A stretch of DNA of 64,000 nucleotides from Parabacteroides sp. (GTDB lineage Bacteria; Bacteroidota; Bacteroidia; Bacteroidales; Tannerellaceae): assembly GCA_019417325.1 (NCBI GenBank), contig DXVO01000028.1:1-64000 (forward strand), read 5' to 3'. Of the stretch, positions 50,121 through 59,291 are shown piece after piece (position 1 is the stretch's first letter; every line of letters starts with the position of its first letter). The notes beneath the pieces are model-generated. The model searched no databases. It was given only the letters and a program-made list of their open reading frames with translations, and was not told the origin of the DNA. The translations under genes and the position numbers were made by a program.

Positions 50121-52775
50121 ATGAAGAACCTTTTAATTAGAAATGTGTACCTGCTATTCGTGGCGCTCATTGTCATCTCCTGCAATTCGGATTCGTCTAT
50201 GGAGATAGAGAAGCTACAGTGTGAAGAACTGGATAATCCGTTGGGAATCGATAATACATCGCCCCATTTTAGTTGGCAGCTTCACTCCGGCAAGCAGAAG
50301 AGTAAACAAACCGCTTATCAAATCCTCGTTGCATCTTCAGAGAAACTTTTGTCCGAAGGGAAAACGGACTTATGGGATTCCGGAAAGAAAGATTCGGACG
50401 AATCCGTCTGGGTTGCCTATCAGGGAACTCCGTTAGCCTCCAAGAGTTTCGCCTATTGGAAAGTCCGCGTATGGGACGAAGACGGAAATGCCACTTCATG
50501 GAGCAAACCGGCTTCTTTTGCCGTAGGGCTCCTGAATGAAAATGATTGGAAAGCCAAATACATCGGCATAAGTTACGAACAGGAACCACCTTGCTCCCCA
50601 CAGTTCCGGAAAACATTCGAATGGAATAATGACGGACAAAAAGCCTTACTGCACGTAAATTCTTTAGGATACCACGAAGTTTATCTGAACGGGCAACCGG
50701 TAAGTGACGCTGTATTGACTCCGGCCGTATCCCAGTTCAATAAACGGTCATTATCCGTAACCTACGATATCGCCAAGTTCCTTAAAAAAGGAGAAAACAA
50801 TCTGGTCATCTGGTTAGGACAAGGCTGGTATCATGGAGACCTGCCCGGTGTGATAGAAGGCGGTCCGTTCGTTCGTGCCCAATTGGAAACCGAAAAGGAC
50901 GGTAGCTGGACTACCTCTTTAGTAACAGACGGTAGCTGGACTGCCCGGGAAAGCGGATATGAATCGACCTGGAGAAAATATCAGTTAGGAGGAGAGATTG
51001 TAGACGCCTCCAAATTCCTTCCGGATTTAACAGCCAAATCTTTGAACAAAGCCACTTGGGGAGCAGCCAAAGAAGTCACGATTCCTTCCCATCCTACCAC
51101 CCCGCAAATGGTTGAGCTGAATCGGATAAAAAAAGAGTTCCATCCGGTTTCATTCAAATCGGCAGGCGATAAAACCTGGACTTTCGATATGGGTACCAAT
51201 TTTACCGGCTGGACAAAGATTAAATTTCCCCGCTTGGAAAAGGGACAAAAGATACAAATAAGCTATTGCGATTTCCTGGATGAAAAAGGCCAGTTCAGAG
51301 ACAATTCGAACTGTGATATGTATATCGCCTCCGGTCAGGAAAACGAATCCTTTACCAACAAGTTCAATTACCATGCTTACCGCTATCTGAAAGTATCCAA
51401 TCTGAAAGAAGCACCCGCATTATCGGATATTACCGCCTGTCTGATTCACACGGATTATGACGGAAGTTCTTCTTTCGCGTCTTCGGATAAAGATTTGAAT
51501 GCAATCCATCAGATGATACACTACACATTAGGTTGCCTGACTCTGGGTGGCGATATGGTAGACTGTCCGCATGTTGAAAGATTAGGATATGGTGGAGACG
51601 GCAATGCCTCGACTTTAACCATACAGACAATGTTTAATATGGCGCCTCTTTATACCAACTGGATGCAGGCATGGGCGGATTGCATACGCGAAGACGGCAG
51701 TATGCCTCACACGGCACCGAATCCATTCTCAGCAGGCGGCGGCCCGTATTGGTGCGGATTTATTATTACCGGTTCATGGCAGACGTATGTAAATTATGGA
51801 GACCGTCGTTTATTGGAACGTTATTATCCGTATATGCAACAGTGGTTGGGATACGCCCAAAAATATTCGCCGGACGGGTTATTAAGACCCTGGCCGAGTA
51901 CGGAATACCGCAACTGGTATCTGGGCGACTGGGCAACGCCTATCGGAATAGACCAGACCAATCCGATGTCAATCGACGTCGTGAACAACAGCTTTATGGT
52001 GGTTTGTTACCAGACAATGGCCAAAATAGCCGAAGTATTAGGGAAAAGCCAGGATGTACAGCCCTACAAGGAAAAAGCAGAAAACCTGAAAGCACTCATT
52101 CATAAAACGTTTTATGATACTAAAAAGCAAAGCTATTCGACAGGAACCCAGATCGATTTGATTTATCCGATGTTAGCCGGCGTCACACCACAGGAAGAGT
52201 TGCCGAAGGTGCTGAATACATTATTCAGCGTTACGGCAGAACGCTTTAAAGGACATTTGTCAACCGGATTAGTCGGCATCCCCGTGATTACGGAATGGGC
52301 GGTAAAGAACCGGCAAGCCGATTTCATGTATAAGATGCTGAAGAAAAGAGATTATCCGGGTTATCTCTATATGTTGGACAATGGGGCGACAACGACCTGG
52401 GAACACTGGAATGGAGAACGCAGCCATATCCACAACTGCTATAACGGCATCGGTTCCTGGTTCTATCAGGCATTAGGAGGTATTCTGCCGGACGAAAAGG
52501 CTCCGGGATACAAACATGTATTTATCCAACCTCAGTTAGTAGACGGACTCACCTGGGTAGATGTTTCAAAAGATACGCCTTACGGACCTTTAAAAGTAAA
52601 ATGGGAAAAAACAGATACTTCCTTCAATATGGATATTTACATACCAGTGGGATGCGAGGCTACATTGACTTTGCCGGTTGAAGCGAAAACAGTATCTATC
52701 AACAAGGAACAATCCGATGAACTGAATACGTTCCAAATACAATCCGGACATTATCAGATTACATGCAGTTTATGA
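50121..52775 (+). CDS. GH78 alpha-L-rhamnosidase, lipoprotein
   Basis: 884 residues. Lipoprotein signal with Cys21 (VISC). N-terminal beta domains (about 28-330: NPLGIDNTSPHFSWQL, LAYWKVRVWDEDGNAT-like FAYWKVRVWDEDG, WLGQGWYHGDLPG). The (alpha/alpha)6 catalytic domain from about 450 has GGDMVDCPHVERLGYGGDGN with the acidic residues of the GH78 active site, and later TTTWEHWNGERSHIHNCYNG. GH78 enzymes remove terminal alpha-L-rhamnose by inversion. The next gene is a second, unrelated type of rhamnosidase, translationally coupled. The exact linkage cleaved cannot be read from the sequence. Confidence 0.92.
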   Translation: MKNLLIRNVYLLFVALIVISCNSDSSMEIEKLQCEELDNPLGIDNTSPHFSWQLHSGKQKSKQTAYQILVASSEKLLSEGKTDLWDSGKKDSDESVWVAYQGTPLASKSFAYWKVRVWDEDGNATSWSKPASFAVGLLNENDWKAKYIGISYEQEPPCSPQFRKTFEWNNDGQKALLHVNSLGYHEVYLNGQPVSDAVLTPAVSQFNKRSLSVTYDIAKFLKKGENNLVIWLGQGWYHGDLPGVIEGGPFVRAQLETEKDGSWTTSLVTDGSWTARESGYESTWRKYQLGGEIVDASKFLPDLTAKSLNKATWGAAKEVTIPSHPTTPQMVELNRIKKEFHPVSFKSAGDKTWTFDMGTNFTGWTKIKFPRLEKGQKIQISYCDFLDEKGQFRDNSNCDMYIASGQENESFTNKFNYHAYRYLKVSNLKEAPALSDITACLIHTDYDGSSSFASSDKDLNAIHQMIHYTLGCLTLGGDMVDCPHVERLGYGGDGNASTLTIQTMFNMAPLYTNWMQAWADCIREDGSMPHTAPNPFSAGGGPYWCGFIITGSWQTYVNYGDRRLLERYYPYMQQWLGYAQKYSPDGLLRPWPSTEYRNWYLGDWATPIGIDQTNPMSIDVVNNSFMVVCYQTMAKIAEVLGKSQDVQPYKEKAENLKALIHKTFYDTKKQSYSTGTQIDLIYPMLAGVTPQEELPKVLNTLFSVTAERFKGHLSTGLVGIPVITEWAVKNRQADFMYKMLKKRDYPGYLYMLDNGATTTWEHWNGERSHIHNCYNGIGSWFYQALGGILPDEKAPGYKHVFIQPQLVDGLTWVDVSKDTPYGPLKVKWEKTDTSFNMDIYIPVGCEATLTLPVEAKTVSINKEQSDELNTFQIQSGHYQITCSL

Positions 52776-55700
52776 CTATGAATCGAATCAAATATATACT
52801 TTTAGTAAGTTTGAGTTTACTGGCAAGCACTTCAATAGTGCTTGCCAGTGATTCTTTGCGGGCAGGCTTTGCCAATCCACCGGCATCGGCTAAGGTACGA
52901 ACCTGGTGGCATTGGTTGAACGGGAATATTTCCAAAGAAGGGATTACCGCCGATCTGGAAGCGATGCAACGGGTAGGAATCCAGGAAGCCCAAATATTTA
53001 ACGGCGATATGGGGTATCCGGAAGGACCGGTCACTTATCTAAGTCCTGAATGGCTGGAGCTTTTTAAGTTCGCCGTGCAGGAGGCTCAACGTTTAGGGCT
53101 TGAAATCGGGTTCCATAACGGAGCCGGCTGGTCTTCAAGCGGCGGACCGTGGGTCACTCCCGAATATGCCATGCAAACGGTTGTTTACAGTGAAGTACAG
53201 CACAAAGGCGGAAACAGGTTCAAAGGGAAATTACCTTTACCCCCTACCAAATTGAATTATTACAAAGACATTGCCGTCCTGGCATTTCCCAAGCCGCAAC
53301 AGGAAACAAAGATTGATGATTTGGCATTAAAATCTTTATCGGGCCACTCTTTCCGGAATCATTTGGAACCGGATACAAAAGAAATTCCTCAACCAGCTTT
53401 GGTAGATAAAAACCGGATACTGAACCTGACTTCCAAGTTAGCAAGTGACGGTACCTTAGAATGGGATGCCCCGAAAGGCGACTGGATTATCTTACGGTTG
53501 GGACATACGCCTAATGGGGAAGAAAACCATCCTGCCGTCATCGGCGGACGCGGATTGGAATGTGATAAAATGAGCCGCGCAGCAGTAGATGTTTACTGGC
53601 AAGGCGGCATCAAACCGATTCTGGATAAACTGGGTTCACTGGCAGGCACGACTCTCGTCAATTGCATTATCGACAGTTACGAGGTCGGCTGTAATAACTG
53701 GACATCCGGTTTCAGGGATGCCTTTAAACGGCTTCGCGGATATGACTGCCTCTCCTACTTGCCGGCATTGGCAGGGTATTATGTAGATAGCGGAGAAATT
53801 ACGGAACGTTTTCTCTGGGACTTCCGGCGGACCATCGGCGACCTGATGGCGGAGAACTATTACGGTTATTTCAGGGAACTTTGCCATCAGACCGGATTAA
53901 AACTTTCCATAGAACCGTATGGAGGACCCTTCGAATGTTTACAGGTCGGGGCTATGGGAGATATTGTGATGAGTGAATTCTGGTCCGGCGAGAATATCTT
54001 TTTCGATTCTCCTAAATTTGTTGCATCTGCGGCACATATAAACGGCAAACCTTTTGTAGGAGCCGAATCATTTACCAACCTGGGCGGATGGTCGGACCAT
54101 CCGGCAAGCCTCAAACCGATTGGAGACAGAGCCTGGACGGAAGGAATCAACCGTTTGATATTCCATACCTATGTGCATCAACCCTGGAATGCTGCTCCCG
54201 GTATGACATTAGGAACCTACGGTTTCGACTTCAACCGATTGAATACCTGGTGGGAACAAAGCACAGCTTTCCTGAATTATCTATCCCGCTCCCAATTCCT
54301 GCTTCAACAAGGACGGTATGCAGCCGATATTTTAGTCTTTGCCGGCGAATCATCTCCGAATGACGCCATTCTAAAACCGGAAATCAGGGAATCAGGTTAC
54401 GACTACGATTTGATAGGAACACCCAATATGGCTTCTTTAACCGTAAAGGATGGCTGGATTTATACGCCGGTTGGAGGAAAGTACCAGATTATGGTTCTAC
54501 CGGAAACGAAATGGATAACCCCGGAATTACTACAAAAGATAGGCGAACTTGCCAAGGCCGGTGCTACAATTATCGGACCGAAGCCGCAACATTCCCCCAG
54601 CTTATGCGGATATCCCCAATGCGATAAACAAGTTGCCCGCCTGGCGGATGAGCTATGGGAGAGCCATTGGATTACCGACTGTTCCATCCGGGAAATACTG
54701 GATAAGAAAGGATTAGTTCCCGACTGTTCTGCGAAGGTAACCGGCAAGGCATTCAGTTTTGTCCACCGGATTACGGATGATGCGGACATCTACTTTATTG
54801 TAAACTCCCAGAAGGTAGGTTGCCTGGACACCTGCCGTTTCCGGATTTCCGGCAAACAACCGGAAATATGGAACCCGCTAACGGGAGAAATCAAAGATGC
54901 CGCCGTATGGCAAAGCCATGCAGACGGAACGACAACAGTTCCCATCCCGTTTGACCCGGAAGGTTCGCTCTTTGTTGTTTTCCGCAAACCGGCAACCGAG
55001 CACATTGTCCGAACAAAGATGGAGCTTCTCCCGCAGCAAATAACGCCTTTGCCCGAACTGAAGATTATCAAAGCCGAATACGGTACATTTTTCCCGAACG
55101 GACTGGCCGACGTCACCGAGGCATTGAACAAACAAATCCGGCAGGGCCAGATACAAGTTTCCGCCGGCAATCATCTTGCATCGTGCGACCCGGCCCCCGG
55201 CTCCATTAAAGAACTAAGGGTGGAATATAAAATAGGGAATCGACATAAACAGGCCAGCATCCTGGAAAACGAACCGTTTGCCGTAAAGGCGAATCCGGCA
55301 GAGGAACTAAAAGTGATAAAGGCTGCATATGGTAAGTTCGACCGCCGGCTCAAAAGTATCCCGGTATATACTCCGGCATCCGATGTGACGGCTTATTTGT
55401 CTTCTCTGATTGCCAACGGGCAATATATCATTCCGGTCGACGATGCCTTAACCGGAGACCACTCCGGCTCTGTCAAGGAACCGGGAAAGGAACTTCGGTT
55501 AACGTACGAAGCCAAAGGTGAAATACGGGAATTGACCGTTCCCCAGGGACAAGAGTTGAAACTGATAGAGAGTACGCCAGCCCCTAAACTGGTATGGGAA
55601 GAGGGCAAACCGGTATGGATAACTCCATCTCCCGGAAAACTCATCTATACCACCTCTACGGGCAAAAAGAAACGGATAGAAGTGAACTCGGTACCAGAAC

Positions 55701-56260
55701 CGATTAAACTGGCAGGTAACTGGGATATCCTCTTTACTTCCAAACTGGATACTCCTTTTCATGCAACATTCGAAAGATTAATGTCGTGGACGAAAATCCC
55801 CGATGAAAGGATTCGTTATTTTTCGGGTACGGCTGCTTACCGGAAACAATTCTTCGTGCCTGCCACACTTATCCGGCAAGCCCGTTTGTTGGAACTGGAT
55901 TTAGGAGATGTTGGAGTTATGGCAGAAGTGTTTGTCAACGGGAAAGGTTTAGGCGTGACATGGAAAGCTCCGTATCGCATGGATATCAGCCAAGCGGTAA
56001 AAGAAGGTATGAATGAAATAGAAATACGGGTTACCAATTTATGGCCTAACCGGTTGATTGGTGACGAGCGATATCCGGACAATCGCAGCTATCCTCCCAA
56101 GCATTGGCCGGACTGGTTACTGAATGGTTCGAAAGCACCTTCCCAACATGCCACGTTTGCTACCTGGAAACATTGGGATAAGGATTCACCTTTACAGACT
56201 TCAGGGCTATTGGGTCCGGTGTTGATTCGCCCTTACGTATCCGGCAAAGTGTCAAAATGA
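52772..56260 (+). CDS. GH106-type alpha-L-rhamnosidase
   Basis: 1162 residues from ATG 52772, which overlaps the GH78 stop as ATGA. A longer frame starts at 52763. The signal peptide is MNRIKYILLVSLSLLASTS with cleavage near VLAS. The front matches GH106: KVRTWWHWLNGNISKEGITA, DLEAMQRVGIQEAQIFN, GLEIGFHNGAGWSSSGGPWV. The C-terminal jelly-roll/galactose-binding part has LDLGDVGVMAEVFVNGKGLG and LWPNRLIGDERYPDNRSYPP. GH106 enzymes cleave alpha-L-rhamnose, for example in rhamnogalacturonans. With GH78 and the sigma/FecR-regulated SusC/SusD this makes a rhamnose-glycan locus. A perfect hairpin lies in the signal-peptide codons. Confidence 0.9.
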   Translation: MTMNRIKYILLVSLSLLASTSIVLASDSLRAGFANPPASAKVRTWWHWLNGNISKEGITADLEAMQRVGIQEAQIFNGDMGYPEGPVTYLSPEWLELFKFAVQEAQRLGLEIGFHNGAGWSSSGGPWVTPEYAMQTVVYSEVQHKGGNRFKGKLPLPPTKLNYYKDIAVLAFPKPQQETKIDDLALKSLSGHSFRNHLEPDTKEIPQPALVDKNRILNLTSKLASDGTLEWDAPKGDWIILRLGHTPNGEENHPAVIGGRGLECDKMSRAAVDVYWQGGIKPILDKLGSLAGTTLVNCIIDSYEVGCNNWTSGFRDAFKRLRGYDCLSYLPALAGYYVDSGEITERFLWDFRRTIGDLMAENYYGYFRELCHQTGLKLSIEPYGGPFECLQVGAMGDIVMSEFWSGENIFFDSPKFVASAAHINGKPFVGAESFTNLGGWSDHPASLKPIGDRAWTEGINRLIFHTYVHQPWNAAPGMTLGTYGFDFNRLNTWWEQSTAFLNYLSRSQFLLQQGRYAADILVFAGESSPNDAILKPEIRESGYDYDLIGTPNMASLTVKDGWIYTPVGGKYQIMVLPETKWITPELLQKIGELAKAGATIIGPKPQHSPSLCGYPQCDKQVARLADELWESHWITDCSIREILDKKGLVPDCSAKVTGKAFSFVHRITDDADIYFIVNSQKVGCLDTCRFRISGKQPEIWNPLTGEIKDAAVWQSHADGTTTVPIPFDPEGSLFVVFRKPATEHIVRTKMELLPQQITPLPELKIIKAEYGTFFPNGLADVTEALNKQIRQGQIQVSAGNHLASCDPAPGSIKELRVEYKIGNRHKQASILENEPFAVKANPAEELKVIKAAYGKFDRRLKSIPVYTPASDVTAYLSSLIANGQYIIPVDDALTGDHSGSVKEPGKELRLTYEAKGEIRELTVPQGQELKLIESTPAPKLVWEEGKPVWITPSPGKLIYTTSTGKKKRIEVNSVPEPIKLAGNWDILFTSKLDTPFHATFERLMSWTKIPDERIRYFSGTAAYRKQFFVPATLIRQARLLELDLGDVGVMAEVFVNGKGLGVTWKAPYRMDISQAVKEGMNEIEIRVTNLWPNRLIGDERYPDNRSYPPKHWPDWLLNGSKAPSQHATFATWKHWDKDSPLQTSGLLGPVLIRPYVSGKVSK
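52819..52849. repeat. Perfect 13-bp hairpin inside the GH106 signal-peptide codons
   Basis: ACTGGCAAGCACT (52819-52831) and AGTGCTTGCCAGT (52837-52849) with a 5-nt loop, about 45 nt after the start codon. There is no T-run. It may affect translation or mRNA stability. Confidence 0.7.
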
Positions 56261-56404
56261 CAAAACATCCCCTGAATACGCGGATTCTATGGATACAGAC
56301 ACAGGAGGCATTATAAATAGGCTGCTCTCGCGGAGTTCAGCTTTATCAGTTTGTTGGTACAGATGGATTTTAGGTAGCTAAAAGATAGGACGCGGAATTT
56401 ATTT

Positions 56405-56491
56405 ATTAGACGCGGATGACGCAGATAAACGCGGATTAATACATATTATATGTTTTTTAATCCGCGTTTATCTGCGTCATCCGCGTCTAAT
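56405..56491. repeat. REP-like element: perfect 35-bp inverted repeat
   Basis: Left arm 56405-56439 begins ATTAGACGCGGATGACGCAG; right arm 56457-56491 is its exact reverse complement; the loop is 17 nt and A/T-rich. Shorter CGCGGA pieces occur nearby (about 56277 and 56392). The element could also end the GH106 transcript. The rest of 56261-56404 shows nothing clear. Confidence 0.85.
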
Positions 56492-56601
56492 CATATTATT
56501 GTCATTTTTCCGGAATAATAATCTATTTAATATTTGCACAAAGTTTGGTTTTCCGACCATTCCAGAACTGTGTCCATGCTTAATAACATCTAAAAACAAA
56601 G

Positions 56602-56733
56602 CATATATGGTTTGAAATCGAAACATATATGTTTTAAAGTCAAAATATAGGTGCTTTGTCCGCGCAAATAGTTGTATTTTGGTCCGCAGACAGTTGGAAT
56701 TAGTAGCGGTACTAATTGAAATTACCCTCAGGG
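56602..56733. repeat. 22-nt tandem repeat array, decaying
   Basis: Units spaced 22 nt at 56602, 56624, 56646, 56668, 56690 and 56712 begin CATATATG, CATATATG, TATAGGTG, ATAGTTGT, ACAGTTGG and CTAATTGA. The first two are clear (same palindromic 8-mer and similar A/G-rich tails). Later units share only a (c)ATA/ACA-n-TTG phase. This fills most of the gap 56492-56891, which has no convincing gene. Confidence 0.5.
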
Positions 56734-56891
56734 TAAATGAAAAAAGGTGCCGGATTGTATGAAATAACTCCTTTTTAGCGCAAAAAAGAGCCATCTTTTC
56801 CCTAAAACAGCGGTCATCCGCATATGCTGAGTCAGCGAAAGGGAGATTATCTCATCAAAGTGTCAACCAATAAAGCAAAACACAAACATTT

Positions 56892-57791
56892 TCATATTCC
56901 GTTCTTTCGGAAATCAGCCGGAGAAACACCCGATTTGCGTTTGAAAAACTTGCCGAAGGAAGATTGGTCGGAGAAGTTTAAAAGAACGGTTATCTCTTGT
57001 ATGGATAATTTGGAATGAATCAATAAAGTACGGGCATCGCTGTATAGCATCTCAAAGATAAAATCGCAGACACTCTGTCCCGTGACACGCTTTACTATCA
57101 GTGTCAGGTAATGGGCGGAGACATTCAATTCGGATGCATAAAACTCCACTTTATGCTCTTTGCGATACTTGTTGATTAATAATTCGATAAAAGACTTTAT
57201 CAGACTTTCATAACGGTTCAGGCATCCTTCTTCGTAAAAATTCAATTGCCGGTCTATAATATCACTCAAATCCAGATAAAAGGTAAACAGGCAGTTCAAT
57301 ACCATCTCTTTATAATACAGATGCTTCGTATTGCCGATAGCTTCGCCTACGGCATGTATCCTCTTTTCCAATAAACGGGTATGGTCCGGATTTAAACGGA
57401 CAACCGGGGCGTTAAAGAGCCGGACCCCGTATTTAATCCGCTTGTAAATCATATCCGTTGAATCCATCTCTTCCATAAATTCCTTACTGACGAACAAACA
57501 CAAGCATTTAAAATCGTCGCTGCAATCACTCAATTTAAATAAATGGGAGGCAGATAATAACAGGATAGAATCAGGCTGAATCGTATGCGACTTATAATTG
57601 GCAGACAACACGCCGGTTCCAGATAAAACCAATATGGCAATAGCCGCATTCAGGAACATAGCTTCCGACAACTGCGAATTTACCGTCCGGCAATCCAAGG
57701 ATACACGGGCTATTTTATTCCCTACCCCTTCCTGAAAGTCGGATGGAGGTAGTATTTCCACTATATTTCTGATATGAATAGTATTCTTCAT
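56892..57791 (-). CDS. AraC-family transcriptional regulator
   Basis: 299 residues from ATG 57791 (MKNTIHIRNIVEILPPSDFQ). The frame extends 8 codons further, but those lie at the promoter. The N-terminal sensor domain is cupin-like (SILLLSASHLFKLSDCSDDF). The C-terminal pair of helix-turn-helices is typical: YASELNVSAHYLTLIVKRVT, SIQEITVLLNFSDQSSFGKF, FKRKSGVSPADFRKN. It is divergent from the tolC-emrA-emrB operon and probably controls it. Confidence 0.92.
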   Translation of the reverse strand: MKNTIHIRNIVEILPPSDFQEGVGNKIARVSLDCRTVNSQLSEAMFLNAAIAILVLSGTGVLSANYKSHTIQPDSILLLSASHLFKLSDCSDDFKCLCLFVSKEFMEEMDSTDMIYKRIKYGVRLFNAPVVRLNPDHTRLLEKRIHAVGEAIGNTKHLYYKEMVLNCLFTFYLDLSDIIDRQLNFYEEGCLNRYESLIKSFIELLINKYRKEHKVEFYASELNVSAHYLTLIVKRVTGQSVCDFIFEMLYSDARTLLIHSKLSIQEITVLLNFSDQSSFGKFFKRKSGVSPADFRKNGI

Positions 57792-57812
57792 TCTGTTGGT
57801 TTTATCCTGAGG

Positions 57813-57844
57813 CAAAGGTAATTTAAAGCCCGGATATGTCCAAA
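57813..57844 (-). promoter_or_regulatory. Promoter of the araC-type gene
   Basis: On the minus strand: TTTG (57844-57841), 20-nt spacer, TACCTTTG (57820-57813). It fixes the translation start at 57791. Confidence 0.75.
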
Positions 57845-57863
57845 TTAAACCAATTCCGTGTAT

Positions 57864-57878
57864 TTTGAAACTTTCAAA
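57864..57878. promoter_or_regulatory. Palindrome in the regulator-efflux intergenic region
   Basis: TTTGAAA-C-TTTCAAA, a perfect 7+1+7 palindrome between the AraC promoter and the efflux operon. A possible operator; no direct evidence. Confidence 0.4.
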
Positions 57879-57949
57879 CCCTTTCGATTTTCCCGTACTT
57901 TGTCCTCGAATTTGAGCAAGATTAATAAACAGTAAATCAAAAGAAACAT

Positions 57950-59266
57950 ATGAGAATGTTCAGAGGGGCTATATGGGTATTCATACTCTGTAGCTCAGGT
58001 ACCTCGTTTGCGCAAAATCTTCAGCACCAGAAGTTAAGTATCGAGCAAATGTTCAATTTAGCCGAATTAAACAGTAAGAGCATCCGCACGGCCGGTTTCG
58101 CAGAGGAAGAAGCTCAGGAAGCCGTCAAGGTTGCCAAAAACCAGTTGCTCCCTTCCATCGACGTTTCACTGTCCGCCAGTTATTTAGGAGACGGTTGGAT
58201 GGCAGACCGTAATTTTTCAAACGGAACCAATGCACCCATGCCTCATTTCAGCAACAACTTTGCGGTAGAGGCCACACAGGTTGTTTATGCAGGGGGAGCT
58301 ATTACCGGAGGTATTGCTATTGCCAAGCTGCAACAACAAATAGCCCGGCTGGATAAAGAAAACAACAGGCAGGATATCCGTTTCCTGCTGGTCGGAAACT
58401 ATCTGGAACTATACAAACTGCAAAACCAGGCGGAAGTCTACATGAAAAATATCGAGCAGACCCAACGGCTCTTATCGGATATCAAAGCCAAACAAAGTGA
58501 AGGGCTTGCATTGAAAAACGATATCACCCGGTATGAGCTGCAACTAAAATCACTCGAACTGGCGTTAACCCAGGTACAAAACTCCCGGGTTATTATCAAC
58601 AACCAACTCATTACCGTCCTGGGGCTTCCGCAGGAAACTGTGATTGATATCGAAACATCCATAGCAGACCAGTTGCCGTTACTGATGGCGGAAGCGCACT
58701 GGCAGGAAACCGCCACAGAGGTTTCCCCTTTGCTGAAACAAGCCCAGTTGGGTATCGACATCTCCAAGCAGAATGAGAAAATAACCAAAGCGGAACGTCT
58801 GCCGTCTGTTGCCCTGTTTGCCGGCGACCATCTGGACGGGCCGATAACCATTGAGGTTCCTCCCATCGACAAGAATTTTAATTATTGGTATGTAGGGGTC
58901 GGTATCAAGTACAATATAGCCTCCCTCTACAAAACAAACAAGAAAACCCGCCAGACCCGGTTATCCACCCGGAAAGCGATAGAAAGCCGGGAGTTGCTTC
59001 AAGAAAACATACAGACGCAAATCAAGGCGGCCCATGTCCGTTTTGCCGAATCGTTCACCATCTACGATACTCAGATGAAGAGCCTCGAACTGGCCGAACA
59101 AAACTACGAAGTGGTAAACAACCGTTACCTGAATAAACTGGCACTGATTACCGACATGCTGGATGCCAGCAACTCCAAACTAAGTGCGGAACTGCAAGTG
59201 GCAAATGCACGCATCAACATCCTTTTCAATTATTATAAACTGAAAAAGGCTGCCGGAAACTTATAA
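57950..59266 (+). CDS. TolC-family outer-membrane efflux protein
   Basis: 438 residues. Signal peptide to about FAQN (residue 23). Two similar coiled-coil halves of the outer-membrane efflux family: LSIEQMFNLAELNSKSIRTA, AKNQLLPSIDVSLSASYLGD, and in the second half AERLPSVALFAGDHLDG and LELAEQNYEVVNNRYLNKLA. It forms the exit duct of a tripartite pump. The membrane-fusion and inner-membrane components follow with gaps of 25 and 4 bp. Confidence 0.93.
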   Translation: MRMFRGAIWVFILCSSGTSFAQNLQHQKLSIEQMFNLAELNSKSIRTAGFAEEEAQEAVKVAKNQLLPSIDVSLSASYLGDGWMADRNFSNGTNAPMPHFSNNFAVEATQVVYAGGAITGGIAIAKLQQQIARLDKENNRQDIRFLLVGNYLELYKLQNQAEVYMKNIEQTQRLLSDIKAKQSEGLALKNDITRYELQLKSLELALTQVQNSRVIINNQLITVLGLPQETVIDIETSIADQLPLLMAEAHWQETATEVSPLLKQAQLGIDISKQNEKITKAERLPSVALFAGDHLDGPITIEVPPIDKNFNYWYVGVGIKYNIASLYKTNKKTRQTRLSTRKAIESRELLQENIQTQIKAAHVRFAESFTIYDTQMKSLELAEQNYEVVNNRYLNKLALITDMLDASNSKLSAELQVANARINILFNYYKLKKAAGNL

Positions 59267-59291
59267 GAAACCTATTAAACATCATAAAGCA

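Noticed and set aside
56477..56794. 105-residue minus-strand frame
   Set aside because: It lies on the REP arm and the 22-nt repeat array. Its composition follows the repeats, and no family is recognised.
56824..57018. 64-residue plus-strand frame
   Set aside because: Mostly antisense to the AraC gene's conserved DNA-binding domain; no promoter or family signal.
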